DNA from: Pseudomonadota bacterium
Lineage (GTDB): Bacteria; Pseudomonadota; Gammaproteobacteria; Burkholderiales; Burkholderiaceae_B
Direction of reading: 5' to 3'
NCBI GenBank assembly: GCA_023425645.1
Contig: JAFACG010000042.1
Location: forward strand, 72,016 to 136,015
Length of the DNA: 64,000 bases
Numbering within the stretch: position 1 is the stretch's first letter; the number at the start of each line of letters is the position of its first letter. A model generated the notes under the pieces. It saw only the letters and a list, made by a program, of their open reading frames with translations. It did not search any database and was not told where the DNA came from. Shown piece by piece: positions 1 through 8,594 of the stretch. Both the position numbers and the translations under genes were made by a program.

Positions 1-2
1 AT

Positions 3-443
3 CATGTCGATACCCAGGTGATCGATTCCCGCATCACCGAAGAAGGCGACGCCATCCGGCGGCGGCGCAAGTGTTCGGCCTGTGAACGGCGTTTCACCAC
101 CTACGAACGCTCGGAGCTGAGCCTGCCCGTGGTGGCCAAGCGCAACGGCACGCGCATGGATTTCGATCCTGCGCGCCTGCGCGCCAGCATGGGCGTGGCG
201 CTGCGCAAGCGTCCCGTACCCATGCAGCAGGTCGATGCCGCCGTGCAGCGCATCGAGGAAAAACTCCAGCTGACCGGCGAACGGGAGGTCTCTTCCGAGA
301 CCATCGGCGAGCTGGTCATGGCCGAACTCAAGCAGCTCGACCAAGTCGCCTATGTGCGTTTCGCCTCGGTCTACAAGAGCTTCAAGGACATCCGCGAGTT
401 CGTGCAGGCCATCGACGAAATGAACGAGCCCAGCCGGTCCTGA
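3..443 (+). CDS. nrdR: Transcriptional repressor NrdR, 5' end cut by window edge
   Basis: NrdR is an ATP/dATP-sensing zinc-ribbon and ATP-cone protein that represses ribonucleotide reductase genes. The frame is already open at the first bases of the window (reads [10 protein letters not shown]), so the true start and the first Cys pair of the zinc ribbon lie upstream. The second pair (C-S-A-C followed by E-R-R-F-T-T-Y-E) is visible, then the ATP-cone region with V-V-A-K-R-N-G. The gene ends 14 bases before ribD, the usual nrdR-ribD arrangement of beta- and gammaproteobacteria. A candidate target, a B12-dependent reductase, lies at 4.7 kb, but I saw no NrdR-box pair in front of it. Confidence 0.95.
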   Translation, partial: HVDTQVIDSRITEEGDAIRRRRKCSACERRFTTYERSELSLPVVAKRNGTRMDFDPARLRASMGVALRKRPVPMQQVDAAVQRIEEKLQLTGEREVSSETIGELVMAELKQLDQVAYVRFASVYKSFKDIREFVQAIDEMNEPSRS

Positions 444-457
444 ACAGGATTGCCGCC

Positions 458-1600
458 ATGCTGGATCAACACGACTACGACTGGATGCGGCAGGCCCTGG
501 CGCTGGCCCGGCAGTCGCTGTACATCACCGCTCCCAATCCCCGCGTCGCCTGCCTGATCGTGCGCGACGGCCAATTGCTGGCCAGCGGCGCCACGCAGCA
601 GGCGGGCGGTCCGCACGCGGAAGTCATGGCGTTGCGCCAGGCCCGCGAGCGCGGCGTGGATGTGCGCGGCGCGACCTTCTATGTCACTCTGGAACCGTGC
701 AGTCATCACGGCCGCACGCCGCCTTGCGCCGAGGCGCTGGTCGCGGCCGCTCCGGCGCGGGTGGTCGTGGCCATGCTCGATCCCAATCCGCTGGTGGCTG
801 GCCGGGGGCTGGCCCGCTTGCGACAGGCCGGCATCGCTGTGGACGGCCCCTTGTGCGTGGAGCAGGCGCTGGAAATCAACGCAGGCTTCTTCGCCCGCAT
901 GACCCGCTCCCGGCCATGGTTGTGGCTGAAGATGGCGGCCTCGCTGGATGGTCGCAGCGCCCTGTCCGACGGCCGGTCCCAATGGATCACCGGGCCGCAG
1001 GCGCGCGATGACGGCCATCATTGGCGCGCGCGCAGCTGCGTAGTGCTGACCGGCATAGGCACGGTGCAGGCCGACAATCCGCGCCTGAACGTGCGGGCTG
1101 TCGACACGCCGCGCCCGCCCATCAAGGCGGTGCTGGACACGCAGTTGAAGCTGGCTCCGCAGGCCGCCTTGCTCGACGGTTCGGTCTGCTGGGTCTTCAG
1201 CCACCGCCGCGATCCGCAGCGCGAGGCGCAACTGGCCGAGCGCAACGCCCAAGTCATCCACATGCCCCTGCGCGACGGCCATGTGGATGTGCACGCCGTG
1301 CTGGACTGGATGGCGGGGCAGCAGGTCAATGAAGTGCACGCCGAGGCGGGGGCGACCTTGTCCGGCGCCTTGCTGGACGCCGGCGTGGTGGACCAGCTGC
1401 TGATGTACGTGGCGCCCAAGGTTCTGGGCCAGGGCAGGGGCGTGGCCGATATCGCCGCCCTGTCGGGGCTGGACGCCGTGCAACCGTTTGAATTCACCGA
1501 TCTGCGCCTGCTGGGACAGGATGCCCGCCTGCTGGCGCGCCAGCGCGACCATTGGGCGGCCTTGCTGCAGTCCGTGGGCGGCGCAGGCCGGTCCGATTGA
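458..1600 (+). CDS. ribD: Bifunctional riboflavin biosynthesis deaminase/reductase RibD
   Basis: RibD deaminates the pyrimidine product of GTP cyclohydrolase II and then reduces its ribose side chain with NADPH, two successive steps of riboflavin synthesis in the cytoplasm. The 380-residue length fits the family. The N-terminal deaminase carries the zinc motifs H-A-E near residue 50 and P-C-S-H-H-G-R-T-P-P-C near residue 80. The C-terminal reductase domain begins around residue 150 (S-L-D-G-R). It sits between nrdR and ribE in one direction with short gaps, so the three are probably co-transcribed. Confidence 0.95.
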   Translation: MLDQHDYDWMRQALALARQSLYITAPNPRVACLIVRDGQLLASGATQQAGGPHAEVMALRQARERGVDVRGATFYVTLEPCSHHGRTPPCAEALVAAAPARVVVAMLDPNPLVAGRGLARLRQAGIAVDGPLCVEQALEINAGFFARMTRSRPWLWLKMAASLDGRSALSDGRSQWITGPQARDDGHHWRARSCVVLTGIGTVQADNPRLNVRAVDTPRPPIKAVLDTQLKLAPQAALLDGSVCWVFSHRRDPQREAQLAERNAQVIHMPLRDGHVDVHAVLDWMAGQQVNEVHAEAGATLSGALLDAGVVDQLLMYVAPKVLGQGRGVADIAALSGLDAVQPFEFTDLRLLGQDARLLARQRDHWAALLQSVGGAGRSD

Positions 1601-1656
1601 TCACGCACCGCAAGGTGCGGGGCGGCGACGCCCATTTTTTCTGCGAGAGGCTTGTT

Positions 1657-2280
1657 GTGTTTACAGGTATCGTGGCCGCCGTAGGCCGAATCACCAAAGT
1701 CACCCCCCTGCTGCAAGGCCAGGAGGACGCCGGCGTGCGTCTGGAAATCGATGCCGGCGGTCTGCCCCTGGGCGAGGCGCGCCTGGGCGATTCTATTGCC
1801 ATCCAGGGCGCCTGCATGACGGCCGTCGAACTGGGCGACAATTCCTTCGTGGTCGATGTCTCGCGCGAAAGCCTGAACCGCACGGTGGGGCTGGACCAGC
1901 CCGGCGAAGTCAACCTGGAGCACGCGCTGCGCCTGGGCGACTCCCTGGACGGCCACATCGTTTCGGGCCACGTGGACGGCGTGGGCACGGTCAGCCATTT
2001 CGAGCCCGTCGGAGAGTCGTGGGACCTGCGCATCCAGGCGCCGGTGGATATGGCGCGCTATTTCGCCTACAAGGGCTCGGTCACCGTCAACGGCGTGAGC
2101 CTGACCGTGAACCAGGTCGAGGACAACGCGCAGGGCTGCGAGATCCGCATCAACCTGATCCCGCATACCGTTCAGGTCACGACCTTGAAGAACCTGCGCG
2201 CCGGCAGCCGAGTCAATCTGGAAGTGGACACCATCGCCCGTTACGTGGAGCGCATGTTCAGCCTGCAGCAACGCGGCTGA
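1657..2280 (+). CDS. ribE: Riboflavin synthase, alpha chain
   Basis: Riboflavin synthase dismutates two lumazine molecules to riboflavin and the pyrimidine precursor. The GTG start at 1657 is chosen because the family begins with (M/V)FTGIV and a GAGAGG ribosome site lies just upstream; longer in-frame starts run back into ribD. The 207 residues form the two lumazine-binding repeats of the family; H-I-V-S-G-H-V-D-G near the centre and V-S-L-T-V-N are typical. Last gene of the nrdR-ribD-ribE run. No FMN riboswitch is seen in this segment. Confidence 0.93.
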   Translation: MFTGIVAAVGRITKVTPLLQGQEDAGVRLEIDAGGLPLGEARLGDSIAIQGACMTAVELGDNSFVVDVSRESLNRTVGLDQPGEVNLEHALRLGDSLDGHIVSGHVDGVGTVSHFEPVGESWDLRIQAPVDMARYFAYKGSVTVNGVSLTVNQVEDNAQGCEIRINLIPHTVQVTTLKNLRAGSRVNLEVDTIARYVERMFSLQQRG

Positions 2281-2382
2281 CGCTCGCCGGCAGGAAGGCC
2301 GCTTTCCGCCCGGGGGCGGCTGTTCACGACGCAGACGCGCCCTGTTATTTGCACCATGTTCTGCTGGAGTTTAAACTTGGGC

Positions 2383-2412
2383 TTGCAAAGCGGGAATGAA
2401 TACTGCTAATAT
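2383..2412 (+). promoter_or_regulatory. Probable sigma-70 promoter of tRNA-Ser
   Basis: TTGCAA at 2383-2388 and TAATAT at 2407-2412 are separated by 18 bases and lie about 50 bases before the tRNA. Inferred from consensus only. Confidence 0.5.
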
Positions 2413-2417
2413 TATGG

Positions 2418-2454
2418 ACTTGGCGTCAGATGCTTTAAAAGCAGCGCGCCAAGT
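2418..2454 (+). other. Strong hairpin between tRNA-Ser promoter and tRNA
   Basis: ACTTGGCG (2418-2425) pairs with CGCCAAGT (2447-2454), and inside it TGCTTT pairs with AAAGCA (2431-2443). The structure begins at the expected transcription start and would form the 5' leader of the tRNA precursor. No T-run follows, so it is not a standard terminator. Confidence 0.5.
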
Positions 2455-2462
2455 CAAAATTA

Positions 2463-2553
2463 GGACAGGTGGCCGAGTGGTTGAAGGCGCACGCCTGGAA
2501 AGCGTGTATACGTGAATAGCGTATCGGGGGTTCGAATCCCCCCTTGTCCGCCA
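2463..2553 (+). tRNA. tRNA-Ser, anticodon GGA
   Basis: A class II tRNA with a long variable arm: acceptor strands GGACAGG and CTTGTCC, T-loop TTCGAAT, anticodon stem CACGC/GCGTG around loop CTGGAAA with GGA at 2497-2499. The CCA end is encoded (2551-2553). It reads serine codons UCC and UCU. Confidence 0.95.
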
Positions 2554-3379
2554 TTATTTTTATAGAAAGCAACGAATTAAGTTTTGGTCGTGCGCTTTTG
2601 AAGCATGATCTTAAGCGGTGTTGCAATCCATGCGATGCGACATTGGATCGCCCGTTATTTTGGGGCTTGATTCAAAAACAGCTCTGGCCTGATCGATCGC
2701 TTCAGGCATCCATACCCCCTCTAGCAATCATTTTCAAACTTCATGGCCTTGTTTAGCCGCCTGCCTAGGCGGGGCTTGCCCACGCTCGGCAGAATGGACG
2801 CGCGGATCATGTCCATCATGACGAACTCGGGGAGTTGGCTGATGGTCAAGCGGCGCGCAAACAATTTCATTCTGATGGCAAATGTCAGAGTTGGCCGGGT
2901 TTCGGAGAAAAAAGCAATTTTTCCAGGCCGTAAAATCGGATGTGAGTTTATTTTTGGAATTAGCCCGCCGCCCGGCGGGCTTTTTCATAGGTGCGCCCAG
3001 CCGGCCCCGCTCGCTTCGGAGCAGGGCGGTTGCTGGCATTGCATGAGAAGAGTCGCATCCGATGGCGGGTATCGTGATGGACAGGCAGGCGGCGTGCGTG
3101 GCGCAGGGTCTGGTGGCAGCGCAGGAGCCGGCTTCCGGGGCTGGCGGGTTGTTGCCGGCTTGGCGCATGCCATGTTCGATGCTGATGCCGGCCATCAGGA
3201 AGCTGTGCGCCTCACCAGATCGGGCGCATTTGTCGACGGGTGAAGCTCTAGAGCCGCGCCAGGCCTTGCGCCTTTCTTCTTTTTTTGTGCGTCTACGATA
3301 TAGGGTTAATCCTTCCTTTTCTCCTATTTATAACGAGTCTATTGTGGAAAACACTGGCTTGAATTTTGTGGGAAAAGTG
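2554..3379. other. Long gene-poor interval between tRNA-Ser and alcohol dehydrogenase
   Basis: No recognisable gene in about 820 bases. A 49-codon minus-strand reading frame (2721-2870) has a plausible amino-acid composition and stays open upstream to near 2960, but has no good ribosome site and no family I know; it may be the end of a decayed gene. An intrinsic terminator lies at 2963-2985. Tail of a former mobile or accessory gene beside a tRNA is possible, but no integrase or attachment repeat is seen. Confidence 0.4.
2963..2985 (+). terminator. Intrinsic terminator
   Basis: GCCCGCC (2963-2969) and GGCGGGC (2974-2980) form a 7-bp stem with a 4-base loop, followed by TTTTT. It would end any rightward transcript from the tRNA-Ser side and insulate the alcohol dehydrogenase. 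Confidence 0.75.
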
Positions 3380-4405
3380 ATGAGAAAGACTATGAGGGCA
3401 GCGGTGTCCAGGAAGCTGGGCAGACCGCTGGTCATTGAAGAGGTCGAAGTGCCGCACCCGGGCCCTGGCGAGTTGCTGGTAAAGATCAGTGCCTGCGGCG
3501 TATGCCATACTGACTTGCACGCGATGGATGGCGATTGGCCAGTCAAGCCCAACCCGCCTTTCATACCTGGCCATGAAGGCGTCGGCGTTGTCGTTGCGGC
3601 GGGCGCGGGCGTTGTGCATATCAAGGAAGGCGATCGCGTGGGCATTCCCTGGCTGTACTCGGCTTGCGGTCATTGCGAGCACTGCCTGGGCGGATGGGAA
3701 ACGCTTTGCGAACAGCAGAAGAACGCCGGCTATTCGGTCAATGGCAGCTTCGCGGAGTATGCGCTGGCCGCTGCGGATTACGCGGGGCTTATACCTGTCA
3801 ATGTCGGTTCAGTGGACATCGCGCCGGTGTTGTGCGCAGGTGTCACCGTCTACAAAGGGCTGAAGATGACGGATACGCGCCCAGGGAACTGGGTCGTTGT
3901 TTCGGGCATCGGCGGTCTGGGCCATATGGCTGTGCAGTATGCCTGCGCCATGGGCCTGAATGTGGCCGCTGTGGACATCGACGACGCCAAGCTGGACCTG
4001 GCGCGCAAACTGGGCGCCAAGGCCACGGTTAACGCAAAGATCAGCGATCCGGTCGCTTATCTGAAGCACGAGATCGGCGGCGCGCACGGTGCCTTGATCA
4101 CGGCTGTGTCGCACAAGGCATTCGAACATGTGGTCGGCATGGTGAGGCGTGGCGGCACGGTGGTGCTCATCGGACTGCCTCCGGGAGTTTTTCCGCTTTC
4201 AATCTTCGACATGGTGCTCAACGGGGTGACAGTGCGCGGCTCCATTGTGGGCTCGCGCCTGGATCTGCAGGAAGCGCTGCAGTTTGCCGCCGAAGGCAAG
4301 GTGCACGCCACCCTCTCGACCGAGCGGTTGGAGAACATCAACCGTGTGTTCGACCGCATGCGTGCCGGCCAGATTGAAGGCCGTGTCGTGATTGACTTTT
4401 CCTGA
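3380..4405 (+). CDS. Zinc-dependent alcohol dehydrogenase (AdhP/AdhA type)
   Basis: Medium-chain dehydrogenase that oxidises primary alcohols (or reduces aldehydes) with NAD(P). Catalytic zinc motif C-G-V-C-H-T-D and G-H-E-G-V-G are present, then four structural-zinc cysteines in C-G-H-C-E-H-C near residue 100, and the Rossmann motif G-I-G-G-L-G-H near 170. The 341 residues match E. coli AdhP-like enzymes. The start at 3380 (M-R-K-T-M-R-A-A-V) is preferred since the family begins this way; ATG 3392 is the alternative. The 160 bases upstream are AT-rich and likely hold the promoter. Monocistronic by spacing. Confidence 0.9.
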   Translation: MRKTMRAAVSRKLGRPLVIEEVEVPHPGPGELLVKISACGVCHTDLHAMDGDWPVKPNPPFIPGHEGVGVVVAAGAGVVHIKEGDRVGIPWLYSACGHCEHCLGGWETLCEQQKNAGYSVNGSFAEYALAAADYAGLIPVNVGSVDIAPVLCAGVTVYKGLKMTDTRPGNWVVVSGIGGLGHMAVQYACAMGLNVAAVDIDDAKLDLARKLGAKATVNAKISDPVAYLKHEIGGAHGALITAVSHKAFEHVVGMVRRGGTVVLIGLPPGVFPLSIFDMVLNGVTVRGSIVGSRLDLQEALQFAAEGKVHATLSTERLENINRVFDRMRAGQIEGRVVIDFS

Positions 4406-4689
4406 GGGCGGGGCCTTAAAAATAATCTCTGCAAGCGGTGAGTTTCCTGCTCCAGGGCCGCGTTAATCCATGAGGATATCATCATGAAAAATGAGGATCA
4501 TCGCCGGCACGTCCGAAACATGCTGGAGTTTTTTTCGTGCGCCATGAGACGAAATGCATGGCCTGGAACGCGTCCGTCAGGTCCGGCGTCGGCGGTTGGC
4601 AGACGATTGCTGACTAGGCGTTGGCGAATCGCCGGTGTCGCGTTGGCGAAGCGCGTAGCCGACGGTTTACCCATGTTGAGGGTGCCGTC

Positions 4690-6468
4690 ATGCGCTTAAC
4701 CCCGCAGCGCATCTGTGCAGAGGTGCTGGCCGACCGTTATGCCGGGTCCGGCGAACAGTCGATGGCGCAGGTCTATATCCGGGTCGCCCGTTCGCTGGCC
4801 ATGGCTGAGCCTCCAGGTGAGCGTGATCGCATCGCGGCCCAATTCCTGCGCAATCTGCGGCTGGGTGCGATGGGCGCCGGCCGAATCATGGCCAATGCGG
4901 GCACCGCCTCCCACACCACAATGGTCAATTGCTTCGTGCAGCCTGTGCTCTGCGGCGGCCAGACCATGGAGGCCTTCGAAACGGCGCTGGCTCAAGCCGG
5001 TGTCACGTTGATCATGGGGGGCGGCGTCGGCTATGACTTCTCGTCTCTTCCCCCGATGGCGGCTGGCGACGAGGGGGTGCCGCCAGCGGTCTGCCAGGCG
5101 ATCGACCGTTATGATGAGGCTTGCAGCCGGCTGCTGTTCCAAGGCAGCCGGCGCGGTGCACAGATGGCTGTGCTGTCCTGCGCGCACCCCGACATCCTCG
5201 ATTTTGTGCGCACCAAGCATGGTCGCGCGCGTTGGCGGACTTTCAATGTTTCTGTAGCGGTCACCGATGCGTTCATGCGCGCGGTCCAGCACGATGAGAT
5301 CTGGCCGCTGGTGCATTCCGCCCGGCCGGGAGCTGGCGCGATTGTCGCCGGTGCGGCGCCGCACAGCGACGGCCGTTGGTGCTACCGTGTGGCCCGCGCC
5401 CGGGAAATCTGGGCGGAGATCTGCCGGCAGACCAGGCATAGCTCGGAGCCCGGTCTGCTCTACATCGATACGATTAACCGGGAGAACAACCTGCGGGCGC
5501 TCGAATCCATCCATGCCACAAACCCTTGCGGCGAGCAACCGCTGCCGGATTACGGCGCTTGTGTTCTGGGACCGATCAACTTGACGCGGCTCGTCAAGAA
5601 CCCGTTCGGCCTGGCCGGGGAACCGGAGATCGATCTGGCGAGGCTTGGGAGCATGACCCGGATTCAAGTCCGCATGCTGGACAACGTGATTGATTTGACC
5701 CGGTGGCCTCTGCCAGAGCAGGCCCGAGAGGCGCATTCCAAGCGCAGGATCGGCATTGGCATCACCGGGCTTGCCGACATGCTGACGATGCTGCGCTTGC
5801 GCTATGACGGAGACCCTGGCCGCTCGGTCGCGGTTCAGGTTGCCCGTTGCATACGTGACTACGCCTATGCGGCGTCGGCGGAGCTTGCGGCCGAACGCGG
5901 AGCGTTCCCGCTTTACCGCCAACAGGATTACCTGGCGCCGGGCTCCATCGGGGATGCGTTGCCCGTCACCGTGCGACAAGCGATTCAGGCTCATGGATTG
6001 CGCAACAGCCACCTTGTCTCGTTCGCGCCCACCGGAAGCGTCAGCCTGGCTTTTGCGGACAATTGCTCCAATGGCGTCGAGCCCGCCTATGACCGGGAAT
6101 TCCGGCGCCGGTTCCGCGTGAAGGATGGGCCCGCCGTCGAGATGCTCGTGGAAAATCATGCGTGGAGGCTGTGGAAGAGGCTGAGCCCAGAATCCACGCC
6201 CCTGCCTGATTATTTCCTTTATGCCGCCGACATCTCGCCGGAGGACCATATCGCCATGCTGGCGGCGCTGCAGCCTTATGTTGATGCGTCCATATCAAAG
6301 ACAGTGCTCCTTCCAGCCGATTGTCAAGCTGAGCGAGTCGGAGCCTTGTTTATGCAAGGATGGCAGGCTGGCCTGAAGGGGCTGACAATGTTCCGACCCG
6401 ACCCGGCCTTGGACGAGGTGCTGTCGCCGGCATCGGGGCCGGCTCAGGGTTGCGGAGCCTGTTGCTGA
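4690..6468 (+). CDS. Adenosylcobalamin-dependent (class II) ribonucleotide reductase
   Basis: Class II reductase makes deoxyribonucleotides with a B12-derived thiyl radical and works with or without oxygen. All core residues are visible: the first redox Cys in V-N-C-F-V, the thiyl Cys in N-P-C-G-E, the second redox Cys eleven residues on (D-Y-G-A-C-V-L-G-P-I-N-L), and the loop P-T-G-S-V-S. The C-terminus ends C-G-A-C-C, a swinging thiol pair. At 592 residues it is a short form with no N-terminal ATP-cone. ATG 4690 follows a GAGGG site. No cobalamin riboswitch is apparent in the 280 bases upstream. NrdR is encoded at the window start and may control it. It stands alone with no partner subunit, as expected for class II. 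Confidence 0.9.
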   Translation: MRLTPQRICAEVLADRYAGSGEQSMAQVYIRVARSLAMAEPPGERDRIAAQFLRNLRLGAMGAGRIMANAGTASHTTMVNCFVQPVLCGGQTMEAFETALAQAGVTLIMGGGVGYDFSSLPPMAAGDEGVPPAVCQAIDRYDEACSRLLFQGSRRGAQMAVLSCAHPDILDFVRTKHGRARWRTFNVSVAVTDAFMRAVQHDEIWPLVHSARPGAGAIVAGAAPHSDGRWCYRVARAREIWAEICRQTRHSSEPGLLYIDTINRENNLRALESIHATNPCGEQPLPDYGACVLGPINLTRLVKNPFGLAGEPEIDLARLGSMTRIQVRMLDNVIDLTRWPLPEQAREAHSKRRIGIGITGLADMLTMLRLRYDGDPGRSVAVQVARCIRDYAYAASAELAAERGAFPLYRQQDYLAPGSIGDALPVTVRQAIQAHGLRNSHLVSFAPTGSVSLAFADNCSNGVEPAYDREFRRRFRVKDGPAVEMLVENHAWRLWKRLSPESTPLPDYFLYAADISPEDHIAMLAALQPYVDASISKTVLLPADCQAERVGALFMQGWQAGLKGLTMFRPDPALDEVLSPASGPAQGCGACC

Positions 6469-6827
6469 TACCGGACGTCCATCGAGCCGTGAGGCTCAGG
6501 TCAAGGATTCCTGATGCAGACGTCCGGGGCTGCGCTTGTTTATCTAAGCGTGTTCTTGAAGGATGGCGTTATTCAGGAGAGGGGGCTGAATTGACAGCTC
6601 TTGAGTGCAGTCTTGCGTCGTTCTCGGGTTCAAAAATTATGCTCCGGCAACGCTGGCGGCCGACGGAGATGTTTTATTTTCCTGCCATGCGTAGCAGACA
6701 TTGTTTGTGAAGGCCTCTTACGCGTGCAGGCGTACCATCAGTAACGGATGAATCGCCGTCATGAGCGCGCGCTACTTATGGCTGTGGTCATCGTCATGTC
6801 TCACAGCCTTGGTCATGAGGAGCGGAA
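6469..6827. other. Intergenic interval with a cruciform-like 3' structure
   Basis: CCGGACGTC (6471-6479) and GACGTCCGG (6519-6527) are inverted arms 39 bases apart and enclose a smaller hairpin GAGCC/GGCTC (6484-6497). It starts immediately after the reductase stop codon and has no T-run, so it may stabilise or process the mRNA end. The rest up to 6827 shows no gene; it must contain the promoter of the next gene. Confidence 0.45.
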
Positions 6828-8192
6828 ATGGATGAAAAACAGCTTTTTCCAAGCCTGCGTGTTTTCCGATGGATGGTGTTGGTACAAGTCCTGTGCGGTT
6901 CAGGAGCTATAGCTGACGCTGAAGGTAAATATGTGGTTCGGCAGATGCATGACGGCTCTCCTGATTTGGAGATCACTTTTGAGCTTCCGCAAGGCGGGCA
7001 AGGTATGAATCGAAAGCTATTTGCTCGCGGTGTGGCATGGGGGCTGCAAGAGCAGATTCGGGCGCCCCGCTGCGTTGGCGGGCCGATGTTGACCAGAGAT
7101 GATGACGGACATTGGATCGCGCCACCCGGATGCAGCCAAGTGACCTGGGTGGTGAGTCCGACGGTGATGAAATACGGTGTTGTCGATGCATCCGCTCAAG
7201 CCAGTGTTTTTTTGAGCCAGCCGGCTTGGACCCTGCTCTCAGAGCCGACATCGTTGTTGCGCGTGATGGGAGCGCCGGCACGGCAAGACACCTTGCGTGC
7301 CGGAGACGGGGGCACCCATCTGCTTGGCGCAACGCCCATGAAAGACGGCGCATGGCGAGTTCCGGCCGACAACAATGCCCCGGAGTTTTATATTGCAGGG
7401 CGTGCACAGGTCGAACACCAGCAGGTAGGCGGTTTTTCGGTCAGTTACGTGTCCGATGATCCTCGGCGCGTAGCCCGATTGGGATTGACCGCATCGCATG
7501 CAGAGGCGCTGCGCTATCTGGTTCGCGTTGTTTATGGCGATACAGAGGTATCAGAAAAAGATCGGTCACTACTGGTGGTATGGCTCGGCATCGATGCGCA
7601 GCATGGCCGGGTCGGAGGGGCCGCCGGGAGCAGGAGCTTTGTGACGAACTACCTGATTGGCGACGAGAAGGATATAAAAAGCCTTGTCGCGACCACCCTC
7701 ATGATCCTGGCTCACGAACAATTCCACCAACTAGTGGATGCCCGTCGTGGGGAGTTGCCCGCGCTTCCAGCCTGGATCAATGAGAGTCTCGCCCAATGTT
7801 ATGGCCTGCAGGCGATGCAGAAAGCCATGCAAGACAAGATAGTAAGCGATAAGCTGATACAACGCTTCATTGATTCAGACAGGATGGTCGAGCAAGGGCT
7901 CATCGGCGTTGAGGCGATCTTCGACAGCGACAGGTCGAGGGCAACCGATCTGGCCTATCGGCAGGGCGCCACTTTCTGGGCTGAGCTGGACCGTATACTG
8001 CGGTTAGTATCAGACGGCGCGGCATCGCTGGAGGAGTACATACCCAGCCTCATGCGGATGGATTTTCCTGAAAATGGTTCGCTGCCTGATGCATTTCTGG
8101 CGCAACTACACCGATGGCATGATGACCGCATAGAGCAAATCATCCGCAAGTATGTTGATGCGTCGGACGGCGCCGCGGGTTCGGGCGACTGA
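6828..8192 (+). CDS. Exported zinc metallopeptidase-like protein (HEXXH + E)
   Basis: 454 residues of no family that I can name. Residues 10-33 look like a signal peptide (basic R-V-F-R-W, hydrophobic stretch, A-I-A-D-A cleavage region), so it is probably periplasmic or secreted. Near residue 295 the sequence H-E-Q-F-H is a zinc-binding HEXXH site, and about 20 residues later I-N-E-S-L-A-Q offers the third ligand Glu, the layout of gluzincins such as M1/M61 peptidases. The N-terminal half would be a beta-rich domain as in M61 proteins. A good GAGGAGCGG ribosome site precedes ATG 6828. Peptidase activity is inference; substrate unknown. Confidence 0.6.
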   Translation: MDEKQLFPSLRVFRWMVLVQVLCGSGAIADAEGKYVVRQMHDGSPDLEITFELPQGGQGMNRKLFARGVAWGLQEQIRAPRCVGGPMLTRDDDGHWIAPPGCSQVTWVVSPTVMKYGVVDASAQASVFLSQPAWTLLSEPTSLLRVMGAPARQDTLRAGDGGTHLLGATPMKDGAWRVPADNNAPEFYIAGRAQVEHQQVGGFSVSYVSDDPRRVARLGLTASHAEALRYLVRVVYGDTEVSEKDRSLLVVWLGIDAQHGRVGGAAGSRSFVTNYLIGDEKDIKSLVATTLMILAHEQFHQLVDARRGELPALPAWINESLAQCYGLQAMQKAMQDKIVSDKLIQRFIDSDRMVEQGLIGVEAIFDSDRSRATDLAYRQGATFWAELDRILRLVSDGAASLEEYIPSLMRMDFPENGSLPDAFLAQLHRWHDDRIEQIIRKYVDASDGAAGSGD

Positions 8193-8594
8193 GCGTTGAG
8201 ACCAGCCAAGTCCGGGGTTGCTGCCGCTGCCGAGGGTTACGATTTACTGCATGGCTTAGTGTATAGGCAGCGAATTCGGCTCCTGCTGCGATGTCCCGGC
8301 TTTTCCAGCCGGACCGCGTCCGTAGCCCCTGGCGGCTCTGCCTGAAATGGAATTGTGTCAGAAAGGATCCTGGCGGACAGGGATTGCCAGGCGGGTGTCT
8401 GCGCTTGGCATTGGCGGAGTGCTTGACGGCGAGGACGTTGAGGCGCAGGCGAAGGGTTTGGTTGGACCCGCAGGCGCAATGATCAAAGTCAAGCATTACT
8501 CGCAGGCCGAAGCGGCCAGACCCTCCAGCTCGGGCGGTGGCACCAACTCTGGCGCAGGACAGGAGAAGCGCCTGCAACTGGCGCTGCGCGGCGC
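8193..8594. other. Intergenic interval containing repeat copy A
   Basis: No convincing gene. It contains the first copy (8261-8342) of a structured repeat also found at 10986-11063. After the repeat, 250 GC-rich bases run to the end of the convergent LysR gene with only overlapping low-quality reading frames. Confidence 0.5.
8261..8342 (+). repeat. Structured dispersed repeat, copy A
   Basis: About 80% identical by eye to 10986-11063 in the same orientation. Both share the cores GCGAATTCG, TCCTGCT and GCCGGACCGC. The hairpin CCGGC-ttttcca-GCCGG is preserved in both with changes that keep pairing, and a second stem CCGC...GCGG follows. Here no terminator or gene follows directly, so this copy may be a relic. 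Confidence 0.65.

Noticed and set aside
2721..2870. 49-codon minus-strand frame between tRNA-Ser and the alcohol dehydrogenase
   Set aside because: Composition looks real and the frame stays open upstream, but there is no convincing start or ribosome site and no recognised family; kept only as a note on the interval.
4484..4699. 71-codon frame (MKNEDHRRHVRNML...) with a fair ribosome site before the ribonucleotide reductase
   Set aside because: Overlaps the reductase start, has random-looking composition after 20 residues and no family; could be an upstream peptide, but nothing supports it.
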